Shown here: piece after piece, positions 8,432-18,298 of the stretch
Numbering within the stretch: the first letter of the stretch is position 1
How the letters are laid out: each line of letters starts with the position of its first letter
From: Sergeia podlipaevii
Taxonomy: Eukaryota; Euglenozoa; Kinetoplastea; Trypanosomatida; Trypanosomatidae
DNA: 47,856 nt
NCBI GenBank assembly: GCA_030849805.1
Contig: JASANZ010002116.1
Coordinates: 1 to 47,856, forward strand
Direction: 5' to 3'
Notes under the pieces: model-generated
The model's input: only the letters and a program-made list of their open reading frames with translations
What the model was told of the DNA's origin: nothing
Databases searched by the model: none
Translations under genes and position numbers: made by a program

Positions 8432-10614
8432 TGGATAGACACACACACACACACACACACACAATTTTTCCCCTAAAAACCCTATATCCTGGTTTGTATT
8501 CATATATTTTTTTTAAAAATTATAATAATGGAATTTCAGTAAAGAAAACAGAGAGGGAGAAAAATAAAGAGGGCAAAAGGATAAGTGATAAGAAACAAGA
8601 AATCTTGTACATATACAGAGACGTTGTAAGGCACTTGCTCTCAGATTTATATCTTGTACTTCCCCCAACGGTAGCCAGAAACGACATGCACGGAGAAGAA
8701 AGATAAGAGAGAGAGAGAAAAAAAAAGGTGAACATAACAAGCCTGATGCTGCGGTGCGGCCCGTGCGCATGTACACAGCAGCAGCAGCAACGAAAGATTA
8801 AACATAATCTTCTTCTTGTGTGTATGTTTTGGTTGTTTGTAAAAAAAACAGATGGCGTGTTTCCTTTCCCTTCTTCCTCACGAAGAAAAAAAAAGAAGAA
8901 GAAGAAGAAAAAAAATGTGTTACATAAAGAAAAAATACTGATGTGTTCTGGAAGCTAGAACATCACGAAAATTTGTAGGAATAAAAATATCAACAACAAT
9001 AATAATCATAATAAAACAATATACTGTATAGGAGGCTGAAACTCCATACTTTGGCAGGAAAAAAAAAAAGAAGAAAAAGAGGGAATTCATGATTCACGCA
9101 TACCCCCCTTTGTTTCTAAAGATAAACTCATAAAACCCTACCCTCTTGCGCTCCAGCTCCGTGCCACATATCTACATAACAGCTTCATGGGAAACATACA
9201 AACAACAACGACAAAAAACAAAACAAAACAAAACAAAAAAAAGAAACCATCCATATATATATATTCTTTCTAGATAACATTACATCAAGCATTTTCATAT
9301 TCATCGAAAGCAAAGTTAGCAATAAATGCAGTCAGCAGGGGGAGAACAGAGGTGAGTCGCTGCTCCTCCCGCTCTCTCTCTCTCTCCCCCCCCATTACTC
9401 TCTCTACACAAAGATCAACATTTGGCACACACACACACACATACACACACATACACACACATATATATAATGTGTGAGCTTATCATACATTTAAAGTGCC
9501 ATCCTCACCCCCCCCATCCCATCCCAAGTGCCATTTGCTCTTTCGCTTTCATCTCCTTCCACATACTCTTCACAGCCCACCCAAGAGTCTACAATGCAAA
9601 GAGAAAAAAAGGCAAAAAAAAGTAAGCTAACGTCACTGTGTGTACTGTATGTGCTGTTTCTGATACACACACACACACACACACACACGAAGAGAGAGGG
9701 AGAGCACAATACCAGTACTAACGATAACAAATAATATAACTTAGAAAAAAAGTGGAAAAAGTCCCAGTGAGTAGCTATTTCTCTCTCATATACATACACA
9801 CACCACTTTCAGCTGGCATATACGAAAAAAAAAAAATAGGGAAGATAAAAGAGAAAATATCTAAGCATCGTGTGATACAAAAAGAAAAAGAAATATGACT
9901 GTGGCAAGATGCGCTCACCTCTTCCCCTCCCTCCTTCCCTCCTTCTCTTCCCAAATAGGAAGTGATTTTTCTCTCTCCAACATACATGAGGTAAGGCACG
10001 CACTGCCATCAATTCAAGAAGTGAGGAAGAGGGAGAATGGAGAAAAGCTACACAAAGCCAGCATTCATAAAAGGAAGAAGAAGAGAACTCTATGACTATG
10101 CTATCCGCTGTGCACTGGTGCGGATCAACGAGAAACAGAGTCTCAAACACCCCCTTTAAGAGACATTCCCTCCTCACACACCCACGCGTGTTTGCACACA
10201 AATACAAATAAAAAAAAAAAGCACACGATGAAAGAAAAACAAGAGACACTTATTTTCTTAAAAAATGAGAACGAAAAAAGGTCAGAGAGATTCCCATGCC
10301 ACATACATATGCATGTATACACAGGCACGGCATTTTACCAGAAGCCCAAACATCTAAGAGGAGCGAAAAAGAAAGCAGAAGAAACATATTTCTTTTTAAA
10401 AATAGTGATAATTGTAGATAAGAATAAAGTAGGAATACACATGATCTCTCCCCACCAAATATTTCCCCCCTCCCCCTCAACTTACATGGGTATTGAAGAA
10501 GCAACATAGACAGCATATGCAACATACAGAGGATTCATTTTGTAGTATCTGACCGCGTCTTATCTACACACGCCCCTCTCTCTATATGCGGTTGCTCCGT
10601 ATCATCTATTATTC
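8432..10614. other. Long non-coding spacer, 2.2 kb
   Basis: This is the longest gene-free stretch. It includes the thioredoxin-like gene's 5' UTR with an AC microsatellite at 8438-8462, and then what would be the 3' UTR of the acidic-repeat gene. It is AT-rich with poly-A runs (8884-8915, 9060-9080), A/C repeats (9210-9240), AC/AT repeats (9425-9470), another AC repeat (9665-9689) and CT/C runs (9370-9394). Short open frames here translate to simple repeats. A non-coding RNA or a very long 3' UTR cannot be excluded by eye. Confidence 0.5.
8489..8580 (-). promoter_or_regulatory. Candidate trans-splice acceptor of the thioredoxin-like gene
   Basis: The minus strand has a C/T-rich run (about 8530-8580, including TTTTTCTCCCTCTCTG) and then the first AG at 8489-8490 (ACCAG). 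This excludes an in-frame ATG further upstream and supports the start at 8431. The mature 5' UTR would carry a TG microsatellite (8438-8462). Confidence 0.4.
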
Positions 10615-13344
10615 CTAAAGGTCCTCAAAGTCATCACCGTACTCGTCGTCATCCGCCAAAGCAGCAGGACTTTCATCGACAACTGGTGCGCTCTCTACCG
10701 TCTTTTCTTTCTCATCCTCTTCACTATCGCCAAGCTTGTAGAACTCATCGTGCTCCTTCGTCTCCTTCTCTACTTCATCATCCACAATGTTGCTATCAGA
10801 CTTCAGCGCCGCGGACTTGTCACCCTCAAAGTCATCATCGTAGGCATCCTTCTCAGATACCTCCTCCTCAGCCTTCTTGGACTCAGCCGCCTTCTCGCCG
10901 TTATCGTCGGTGCTAGCTGCCTTTTCAGACTTTACAGACTTCTCGGACTGAGAGGACTTCTCAGACTTGTCATCCTCAAAGTTATCGTCGTCGTAGCCAT
11001 CTTCAGAGGGTTCTTTTTCCGCTTCGGCCTTCTTGGGCTCGGGGACCCTCTCGTCGTCTTCGCTATCACCGAGTTCGTAGAACTCGTCTCGCTTCTTCTC
11101 CTCGACGGCGAGCTCCTCCTCCTTGGCGGACTTCTCGGACTTCTCAGACTTGTCATCTTCGAAGTCATCGTCATCGTAGGCGTCCTTGGCGGGCTCCTCC
11201 TCGGATTTCTTTGGCTCGGGGGTCTTCTCGTCGTCCTCGCTATCACCGAGTTCGTAGAACTCCTCGCGGGCTTTACTTTCATCAGTTTCATCAGCGGGGG
11301 CCTCAAACTTTTCATGTACACTGGAGTTGTGGCTCTCGCTCGCCTCCAGAGCGTCGCTTGCATCGCTGCACTTCTCATCAACCTTCTCCTTCAGTATCTG
11401 CAGGGGAGTGTGGCTACCACCGCCTGCTTCGTCATTCTTCTCGGACTTACCGTCTTCGAAGTCATCGTCATCGTAGGCGTCCTTGGCGGGCCCCTCCTCC
11501 TTGGGCGGCTCGACCGTCTTCTCGATGATGCTAGACTTGCTCTCTGCCTTCTCGTCGTCCTCGCTATCACCGAGCTCGTAGAACTCGTCCCGCTTCTTCT
11601 CCTCGACGGCGGGCTCCTCCTCCTTAGCGGACTTCTCGGACTTCTCAGACTTTTCATCTTCGAAGTCATCGTCATCGTAGGCACCGTTGGCAGGCTCCTC
11701 CTCCTTGGATTTCTTTGGCTCGGGGACCCTCTCGTCGTCCTCGCTATCGCCGAGCTCGTAGAACTCGTCTCGCTTCTTCTCCTCGACGGCGGGCTCCTCC
11801 TCCTTGGGCGGCTCGACCGTCTTCTCGATGATGCTAGACTTGCTCTCTGCCTTCTCGTCGTCCTCGCTATCACCGAGCTCGTAGAACTCGTCCCGCTTCT
11901 TCTCCTCGACGGCGGGCTCCTCCTCCTTAGCGGACTTCTCGGACTTCTCAGACTTGTCATCTTCGAAGTCATCGTCATCGTAGGCGTCCTTGGCGGGCTC
12001 CTCCTCCTCGGATTTCTTTGGCTCGGGGGTCTTCTCGTCGTCCTCGCTATCGCCGAGCTCGTAGAACTCGTCTCGCTTCTTCTCCTCGACGGCGGGCTCC
12101 TCCTCCTTGGCGGACTTCTCGGACTTACCGTCTTCAAAGTCATCGTCATCGTAGACGTCGTCAGCCTTGGCCTTGTGCTCGGTAGCAAGCTTCTCGCAGC
12201 GCTTGTTCATCTTGGCACGAACATCGTCAATGCTGTTGGCAGTGGTTGGGCTTGGCGCGCGGTCAGTAAGACGTGTGTGTTCCTTCTCCAACGCCTTAAA
12301 ATCTGCATCGTCGTTCAAAGGCAGGTCACGAGTTGAGACACCGTCATACTCCGCGCGGAGATACTTTTCACGACGTTCCCACAGTTGCTCGGTTGCGATT
12401 GCATGTGCGCGAGTGTTGAGGCGGGCCTCCACATCCTTTATGTCTTGCTTGCTGGTCTCACTACCACCAGTCTCCTCGGCTTCTTCGAGCTCCATATCAC
12501 GCTCAGCCTCGAGCTTGAGGAAATCCCAGTCCTTGTCGAGAGGAAGCTGTCGGAGCGGAATGCCCTCAGGCTCTGCGTCCAGGTAGGTGAGACGGTCCGC
12601 CCACTTCTTCTTTTCCTCTTCATCTTCTTCCTTAGCGTGCTCAGAGACGGTGGTGGAAGAGGACTCCGATGCTTTCTTAGCGGGAGCTTCTGCAGCCTTC
12701 TTGGGAGACTTGGTGGGGTACACCTGATGCTCCTCAGAGGATTCTGACGTGTAGCCATCCTCATCCTGCTGCTGTGCTGCAGCGGCGGTGGCGGCGGCAT
12801 CACGCTCCTGCTGCTTCTCAGCTGCCTGCTGCTGTTGCCTATCCCTCACAGCAGCTGCTGGCCTCTTAGTGGCAGGCTTTTTGGGCTTACGGGCAGACTC
12901 TTGCTTCTGCCGCTCTTCCTCAGCCTCGCGTTCGCTCTTGACACCCTTCTTGCTAGCCAAGGCCTCCATCTCCTGGCGCTTACGTTCATTGAAACGACGG
13001 CGCGACTCAGCCCTCCTGCGCTCCTCTTGCTGCTCACGTCGACGCTGCTCCCGCTGCCGTGCCGCCCGCTCAGACATCAGCATCTCACGGCGCTTCCAGT
13101 AGGGATAGAGGTGAGGATCCTCAAGATCGTTGTACGGGGGCAGGGTGCGCTCCTGGACAGGGCCCAATGTGAACTCCACCTGCGGCAGGCGGACAGGACT
13201 CACCGTGCGGTTGTGTGTGGAGGACATGTAGGAGGCGGTGTAGCCATCGTGGCTATTCGCCACTTGATGCTGTTGGTGATAGCTGCCCGGCCTCGAGGAG
13301 GGTGGCTGTGAGCCACTCCTGATGGGTGGCAGTGTCTTTGACAT
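10615..13344 (-). CDS. Acidic tandem-repeat protein, probably cytoskeletal
   Basis: 909 residues in three parts. Residues 1-85 are low complexity; 85-245 are highly charged and helical with long Arg/Glu/Gln runs (coiled coil). Residues about 249-392 hold two related units of about 70 residues, each with LxAExxGxxxRxLPLxxDxxFxxLExE followed by a helix with RAHAIATEQ or RCEKLATEH. They resemble units I recall from kinetoplastid calpain-like and other cytoskeletal proteins; this is an inference. From about 396 to the end it is an acidic array of seven EFYELGDSEDDE blocks (the last diverged) and about eight YDDDDFEDDKSEK blocks. No signal peptide or membrane span is seen. The acidic Asp-Phe-Glu motif recalls acidic stretches of some microtubule-associated proteins, so a subpellicular or axonemal role is plausible but unproven. 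The start ATG is the first after a strong pyrimidine tract with AG at 13525-13526. Confidence 0.75.
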   Translation of the reverse strand: MSKTLPPIRSGSQPPSSRPGSYHQQHQVANSHDGYTASYMSSTHNRTVSPVRLPQVEFTLGPVQERTLPPYNDLEDPHLYPYWKRREMLMSERAARQREQRRREQQEERRRAESRRRFNERKRQEMEALASKKGVKSEREAEEERQKQESARKPKKPATKRPAAAVRDRQQQQAAEKQQERDAAATAAAAQQQDEDGYTSESSEEHQVYPTKSPKKAAEAPAKKASESSSTTVSEHAKEEDEEEKKKWADRLTYLDAEPEGIPLRQLPLDKDWDFLKLEAERDMELEEAEETGGSETSKQDIKDVEARLNTRAHAIATEQLWERREKYLRAEYDGVSTRDLPLNDDADFKALEKEHTRLTDRAPSPTTANSIDDVRAKMNKRCEKLATEHKAKADDVYDDDDFEDGKSEKSAKEEEPAVEEKKRDEFYELGDSEDDEKTPEPKKSEEEEPAKDAYDDDDFEDDKSEKSEKSAKEEEPAVEEKKRDEFYELGDSEDDEKAESKSSIIEKTVEPPKEEEPAVEEKKRDEFYELGDSEDDERVPEPKKSKEEEPANGAYDDDDFEDEKSEKSEKSAKEEEPAVEEKKRDEFYELGDSEDDEKAESKSSIIEKTVEPPKEEGPAKDAYDDDDFEDGKSEKNDEAGGGSHTPLQILKEKVDEKCSDASDALEASESHNSSVHEKFEAPADETDESKAREEFYELGDSEDDEKTPEPKKSEEEPAKDAYDDDDFEDDKSEKSEKSAKEEELAVEEKKRDEFYELGDSEDDERVPEPKKAEAEKEPSEDGYDDDNFEDDKSEKSSQSEKSVKSEKAASTDDNGEKAAESKKAEEEVSEKDAYDDDFEGDKSAALKSDSNIVDDEVEKETKEHDEFYKLGDSEEDEKEKTVESAPVVDESPAALADDDEYGDDFEDL
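10640..12160 (-). repeat. DNA-level tandem array coding the acidic repeats
   Basis: The repeats within the acidic protein are nearly identical in DNA as well as protein. For example, the stretch coding AKEEEPAVEEKKRDEFYELG recurs several times, and larger composite units (about 11500-11660 and 11810-11960) are close copies. This suggests recent expansion by unequal exchange, and copy number may vary between strains or be collapsed in assembly. Confidence 0.8.
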
Positions 13345-13524
13345 TGTGTAACCGTGTGTGTGTTTTTTTGCGTGTGCAGTGGTCTATTCAACGAGGGGAC
13401 TGCTGTTGATTCTTAGTTCCCACTATATACAAAAAAGGGTATCAAATATAGTGATCTTTGAATGTGCTGAGAAGACTTCTTCTTTTTTTTTTTTCTTCTA
13501 AATGAGTCCAGCGCAACAAAGAAA

Positions 13525-13575
13525 CTAGAGGAAGAAGAAGAAAAAAAGCAAGAAGAGGAAGGAAAAAAAAGGCAC
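13525..13575 (-). promoter_or_regulatory. Polypyrimidine tract and acceptor of acidic-repeat gene
   Basis: The minus strand shows a T/C run of about 45 bases (with CCTTCCTCTTCTTGC) ending in CCTCTAG, with the AG at 13525-13526. The 180-nt leader to 13344 has no ATG. Confidence 0.5.
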
Positions 13576-14282
13576 CTACGTGGCGTCAGCTTATGAAATA
13601 CGCTTTTGCAACTAAGGCTCTAGTATTTTTTTTTCTTTCCTCCCTTTATTTTTTTTTCCCCTCTAACTGTTACTTAATGCTTTTTTTTTGTATTCAACTA
13701 CAAAGGAAAAAAAGAAACTCGATTACACACACACAAAAATAATAATAATAATAAAAGATATGATTGCGGATAATAATAATGATAATATTTACAATAGAAC
13801 AGCCTTCGCGCTGGTGCTTTCAGACCACGTACTAAACACACTTCTTGGCATGCCTAACTTAACTTACGTGTATCTATTCTTCCACACAATAATGAAATTT
13901 TTTTTTTGAGGTTTACCCACACTGAAAAGCACACGAAACAGAAACAAGCATACATTTTGAAGGGAACGGGGAAAAAGAAACGATAATCCATAGCAATAGA
14001 CACCAAGTGGAATGACTGAGTCGTGTGCATACATGGTATATAGATATAGAGGTGAACCAATATACACCTTGCCACTGACATGCGTGGGTCAATTAATGCA
14101 CTGTGAAAGGAAGCGAGATTCGAGGTTTGTAGCCTCTCAGCAGGATATTCAAGATACATACATATATATATATATATATAGTATGTTGACTTTATATATA
14201 CATATACATGTATATATACCTCTACCTCTACGTTGCTTGATACGCTCTTTAACGCATCTCCTGCTCTAGCTCCATCGTCTCG

Positions 14283-14313
14283 TCTCTCTCTCTCTCTCGG
14301 GGGGGGGGGGGGG
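14283..14313. repeat. (TC)8 followed by a run of 15 G
   Basis: On the plus strand a TC dinucleotide tract (14283-14298) is followed directly by 15 consecutive G (14299-14313). On the transcribed sense strand this is C15 then (GA)n in the presumed 3' UTR of the SLBP gene. It is the longest G run seen in the window. Confidence 0.85.
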
Positions 14314-15154
14314 AGGCAATCGATATGAGTAAATATATAGGCAGGCTGTTACTTTTCCCCCGCCCTCCCGCTCACCCCCTTCACATTAAAAAAGAAAGGA
14401 TATATCTCTATCTGACGGAGGTACATACGCCTGTATAAATTGCAATACCAATACAGTTCCTTACAAAGACAGAAGAAAAAGAGACGGCCTGTGAGAGAAG
14501 GTGTGTATGTATGTGGGTATATTCTTCCTCACAAAGATAGGAAGAAAAAAACAACAACAGATGAAGAACGCACCTCACTACATCGTAGTTACGTTAAATA
14601 TATATGGAGAGAGAGAGAGAGTTACCCGCCGACGTACGAAAGCAAAGGTAGACTAGATCAAAACAAGAGCAATAAAAGAAAAGTTCCTCTTTATCAAGAA
14701 CAATAACAATAACGTAGTGATAAAAAGGAAGAAGGAAAAAATATATAGTAATAATAAGATAAAAAATTGAACATCAATAAATAGTGATCACACACAAAGA
14801 ACAAGTATAAATAGCTTATATAGCGCAGTTTGAATGTATGTGTGCATAAATGTTTCAGGTAACTCTTTCTTCTCTTTGAATGTACGTAACATGCAACGCC
14901 GCTGCCTCTACCTCTCCCTCCCTCCCTCATTGAAAAAAGTAAAAAAAAAAGCAAACAAACAAAGAAAGGGAGAACGGATGGAAAAGAAAAAGTGGTAAGA
15001 AGCAACAGCCAGCTACGATAAAAAAAAAGGAGCGAGAAAAACAAAAAATATATATATGAAAGAGATACCAAAATGACCACATGAAAGCACATGTCTATCC
15101 TTCTATACGGAGCACACAGCTCACCCTTTGATATATATATTTATTCTTTCATTA

Positions 15155-18100
15155 TTACTGCTGTGCTCCTTGATTCCCACTGCTACCACTATAAAACTGA
15201 TGCTGCTGTTGCTGTTGCTGTTGCTGTTGGTGCCACATGGTTCGCTGCTGCATCTGGGTTGCATAGGCACCGTTGCTCTTGCTAGCGTGTGTGTTGTTGT
15301 TGTTGTTCGTAGTGTTGCCGTTGGCGCCGTTTCCGCCCATACCAACGTAGGGCTGATGAATGGTAGGGCCCCCACCTCCCGCCCCGGTCATTGGAGAAGG
15401 GCCGTCGAAAATAGGTGTGTCATAGGCGTTCACACCAGCTGCACCCCCTTGCATGCCAATACTCCCGCCATTTCCATGAAGTGGGGTCGTGCTGATGCCA
15501 AGGAAGCCGCCGCACCCTAGCCCACTATACCGCCCCGCGCTACCCGGTCCCCCGCTACCCGGTCTATATGGCGTCCCGCCACGGTTAACCCACATCCCAC
15601 TCGCGGGGGACGCACGGTCAGACGGCGACATGAGATCGTAATTCGCGTGCAAGAGAGTCTTGATAGGGTGCTGCTGCTGATGGATGGGGGTCTGATCATT
15701 GTGATGCATCGGTGTGTACCGGCTATCAAAGGGAGCCCTCCAGTTGATTCCCGATGGCGCTGAGCCCCACGCGCTGAATGAACGTCCCAGCCCCTGCGTG
15801 GCGCTGTTCCCGCCCCCGCCGCCACCGCCCACTCCTCCCCCTCCTCCTACACCAACAGCGCTGCTGCTTGCGTTGTTTGCGGATGACCCCACGGGACTCA
15901 TGCTGGAGTTGAAGAAGGTCGAGTCCACCTCTGGTCCCTCGGCACCTTGGGGTCGTGACGGTGTGCAGGCAGAGCCTGAGTGGGTCCTCTGAGAGTTAAT
16001 ACGCAAGAGGCCTCCCGGTGTCGACTGCATCCCTCCCATCATGCCACCCGTGATGGGTGGGCTGAAGCGAGAGATGGATACAAAGGGACTTCTCGACGAG
16101 GGCACTACCCCTGCTGCTGCTGCTGCTCCTCCGCCGCCCCCAATGCCCGCCCCAGCGCTCCCAGCGCGGCTGACTCCATTCAAAATGCCACTGCTGCCGT
16201 TGTATACGCCGCTGCCACTCGCGCAGCCACCACCGCCACCACTGTTCTGTGGATGGTGTGCATCTGCTACGACAGAATCATTCGCTCCAGCAACCCGCGT
16301 ATTCCGCATCGCCACATGCGCAATAGAGTGCATGTGCTGCTCATGCTCATGTTCATGCTGCTGCTGTGAATAGTTGAGCTGCACAGGAGACACGCTGCTG
16401 CGCGCTCCGCCGGTACCGGCAAGACTCAAGTCCCCCAGTGTAGCCACGCCGAGCAGCGCAAATTGGGCCTGTTCTGCTACAGGTTTTTCATGATCATAGC
16501 TGTCCCACAAGTGCAGCTGTCGCCGCCACGTGTTAAGGTACTTGTCGAATGTGCGCTTGCTGCAGTCGTACTCAGGCCTCGGAGTGATGGGGTGGAGGGG
16601 ATTGTGAAACTCGCGGTCCTCTTCACGCGGGAAGACTTTCGTGTACAAACGGTAGCCCTCCGTGTCCTTGCCGTACGCAATTTGCTTGCGCCGCTGCTCC
16701 AGTCTTCGTCTGCGCTCCGTGTTGTCGCCGACATTGCACTCCTCAGGCGGCAGAGACACATTCGGGTAGAGAAGATGGGCTTCATTTTTCTCCACCTCGT
16801 CCATGGCGGACTGAAGCTCCTCGAGGGTGAAGAGGCGTGGTACTGTCATGACACAGGGCGTGCTGCAGCTCTGACCTCCCTCTGCGGCAGTCGTCGTCGT
16901 CGTCATAGTGGCAGAAGGAGGAGGCGGAGCAGACACGCTTCCAGCGTCTTGCTGGCGTAAGCCACCACCACTTGCCGGTGCCCTTGTAGATGCTGGGGTT
17001 GCTGAGGATGGGACATGAGACTGTACATCGACATACTGGCTCCCATCTCCGTCGTGGTGGTGAGCTGCCATGTAGCCACTATTGCTCGACATAGCGTTGC
17101 TTATGTTAGACCCGCCTGTGCGTGTGCTTGATGGTGAAACACCAGACCCGCCTCCGCTGTTGTCGTGCGCGCCGTATCTGTACTGCTGCTGCTGCTGCTG
17201 CTGCTGATGCATCGAATAGTGGTGGTGACGATGATAAGAAAACATCTGGTCTGAGGGCCCTGTTGCCGGAGGGGCAGCAGATGTAGCCACCGCGCCTAAG
17301 CCCACCCCACTGTCACTTCCCTGACCCTTCATCAGTACAGTAGTGGTGACGCCGTTGCTCTCGGTACCAGCTGTGCCGACTTTGCTGTGCTGGCCTGTTC
17401 CTGATGAGCTGTGCACTATGAGCCGGGCTGAGGGACGCCCTAGCTGCAGCGCTATAGTAGTGCCGCCTCCTCCTCCACTGCCTCTACCACTAGTGGCGCC
17501 ACCGCTCGTAGTAGTAGTGACGGTAGGGCCGCGACCGCTACCGCTGCCGCTACGAGAGGCATCACTGACGGGTATCACAGGACTAGGTGCATAAGGATTG
17601 TTGACGCCTGAGCGTAGCGCCACTGGTCTCGCAGGAGTGACGGGCTTTGCGGTGATGCTACCCCCCGCAGTAGTGCCAGCCACTGCTACCGTGGTGGTGG
17701 CAATCCCAGTCATGGAACTGGCAAGTGTTGAGGTGTTACTACCAAACGGAGGTGTGGCTGACTTGTTGATCTGCAGCTGGTGATGATGGTGAAGGTAATG
17801 TGGCTGAAAGAGCTGTGGCGTCGACGATGGACGCTGGCGTGGCGCAGCAAATTCCATTGCTCCTGTGGAAGTAGAGGATGCTGCTGCTGCTGCATCTACG
17901 CCAACCCTCGCGAGCTCGCGCACTTCGTGATCCTCACCCATCGCTGCCGCTGCCGCTGCCACACTATGAATGTATCGCGGCTGTGAGTGCTGACGAGTGA
18001 GCCCCTTGTGTGGAGTGTCTAGCTGCGAGGGATGACCAAGAACAGAGTTGACACGTACGTCACTGACGTCTCCGAACGATCCAGTATCAGAGTTGCACGG

Positions 18101-18298
18101 TACCGCATGTGCACCACCCACCCCTCCTCCTCCTCCTGGAGCTAACGGTATTCCTGTAGAGCCCCACCACCTGCCGCTCATAAATGACGAAGAAGACGGT
18201 CGTTGTTGTTGTTGCTGCTGCTGCTGCTGGTATTGCTGTACTGAAGTGCTGCTGGCGACCTCTGCGGAGCCACCGCCTGACCGCGCCATGGTGGACAT
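15155..18298 (-). CDS. SLBP: Histone stem-loop-binding protein (SLBP) homologue
   Basis: 1047 residues. A compact region at about 525-602 matches the SLBP RNA-binding domain: RRKQIAYGKDTEGYRLY contains the family motif YGKNT as YGKDT (542-546), followed by HPITPRPEY in place of the usual TPNK loop, and a last helix FDKYLNTWRRQLHLWD ending in Trp598-Asp. In animals this domain clamps the 3' stem-loop of replication-dependent histone mRNAs (established knowledge). Trypanosomatid histone mRNAs are generally described as polyadenylated, so the target here is uncertain. The remaining roughly 950 residues are low complexity: Gln, Gly, His, Ser and Ala runs with few hydrophobic helices, typical of intrinsically disordered RNA-binding proteins. 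The ATG at 18298 is the first after an AG at 18350-18351; the upstream frame, which would add a hydrophobic stretch, lies across the splice site and is excluded. It is much longer than animal SLBP (about 270). Confidence 0.8.
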   Translation of the reverse strand: MSTMARSGGGSAEVASSTSVQQYQQQQQQQQQRPSSSSFMSGRWWGSTGIPLAPGGGGGVGGAHAVPCNSDTGSFGDVSDVRVNSVLGHPSQLDTPHKGLTRQHSQPRYIHSVAAAAAAMGEDHEVRELARVGVDAAAAASSTSTGAMEFAAPRQRPSSTPQLFQPHYLHHHHQLQINKSATPPFGSNTSTLASSMTGIATTTVAVAGTTAGGSITAKPVTPARPVALRSGVNNPYAPSPVIPVSDASRSGSGSGRGPTVTTTTSGGATSGRGSGGGGGTTIALQLGRPSARLIVHSSSGTGQHSKVGTAGTESNGVTTTVLMKGQGSDSGVGLGAVATSAAPPATGPSDQMFSYHRHHHYSMHQQQQQQQQYRYGAHDNSGGGSGVSPSSTRTGGSNISNAMSSNSGYMAAHHHDGDGSQYVDVQSHVPSSATPASTRAPASGGGLRQQDAGSVSAPPPPSATMTTTTTAAEGGQSCSTPCVMTVPRLFTLEELQSAMDEVEKNEAHLLYPNVSLPPEECNVGDNTERRRRLEQRRKQIAYGKDTEGYRLYTKVFPREEDREFHNPLHPITPRPEYDCSKRTFDKYLNTWRRQLHLWDSYDHEKPVAEQAQFALLGVATLGDLSLAGTGGARSSVSPVQLNYSQQQHEHEHEQHMHSIAHVAMRNTRVAGANDSVVADAHHPQNSGGGGGCASGSGVYNGSSGILNGVSRAGSAGAGIGGGGGAAAAAGVVPSSRSPFVSISRFSPPITGGMMGGMQSTPGGLLRINSQRTHSGSACTPSRPQGAEGPEVDSTFFNSSMSPVGSSANNASSSAVGVGGGGGVGGGGGGGNSATQGLGRSFSAWGSAPSGINWRAPFDSRYTPMHHNDQTPIHQQQHPIKTLLHANYDLMSPSDRASPASGMWVNRGGTPYRPGSGGPGSAGRYSGLGCGGFLGISTTPLHGNGGSIGMQGGAAGVNAYDTPIFDGPSPMTGAGGGGPTIHQPYVGMGGNGANGNTTNNNNNTHASKSNGAYATQMQQRTMWHQQQQQQQQQHQFYSGSSGNQGAQQ

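Larger units (their letters stand above)
13345..15154. other. Spacer of 1.8 kb between SLBP gene and acidic-repeat gene
   Basis: It holds the acidic-repeat gene's leader and acceptor on the left and the presumed SLBP 3' UTR on the right. It contains AAT repeats (about 13737-13755), TA repeats (14161-14180), a (TC)n-G15 block at 14283-14313, and poly-A runs near 14940. No gene or RNA is recognised. Confidence 0.5.

Noticed and set aside
8432..8503. N-terminal extension of the thioredoxin-like protein with alternating Cys-Val
   Set aside because: The Cys-Val run is a translated TG microsatellite and the upstream ATG precedes the likely acceptor AG at 8489-8490.
10750..12336. Open reading frame of 528 codons on the plus strand, Leu/Val-rich
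   Set aside because: It is the antisense shadow of the acidic repeats (GAG/GAC-rich codons read backwards as Leu/Val/Ile). The minus-strand frame has splice signals, family-like domains and a proper start.
15128..15520. Plus-strand Leu/Val-rich frame of 130 codons
   Set aside because: It is the antisense shadow of the Gln-run-rich C terminus of the SLBP gene.
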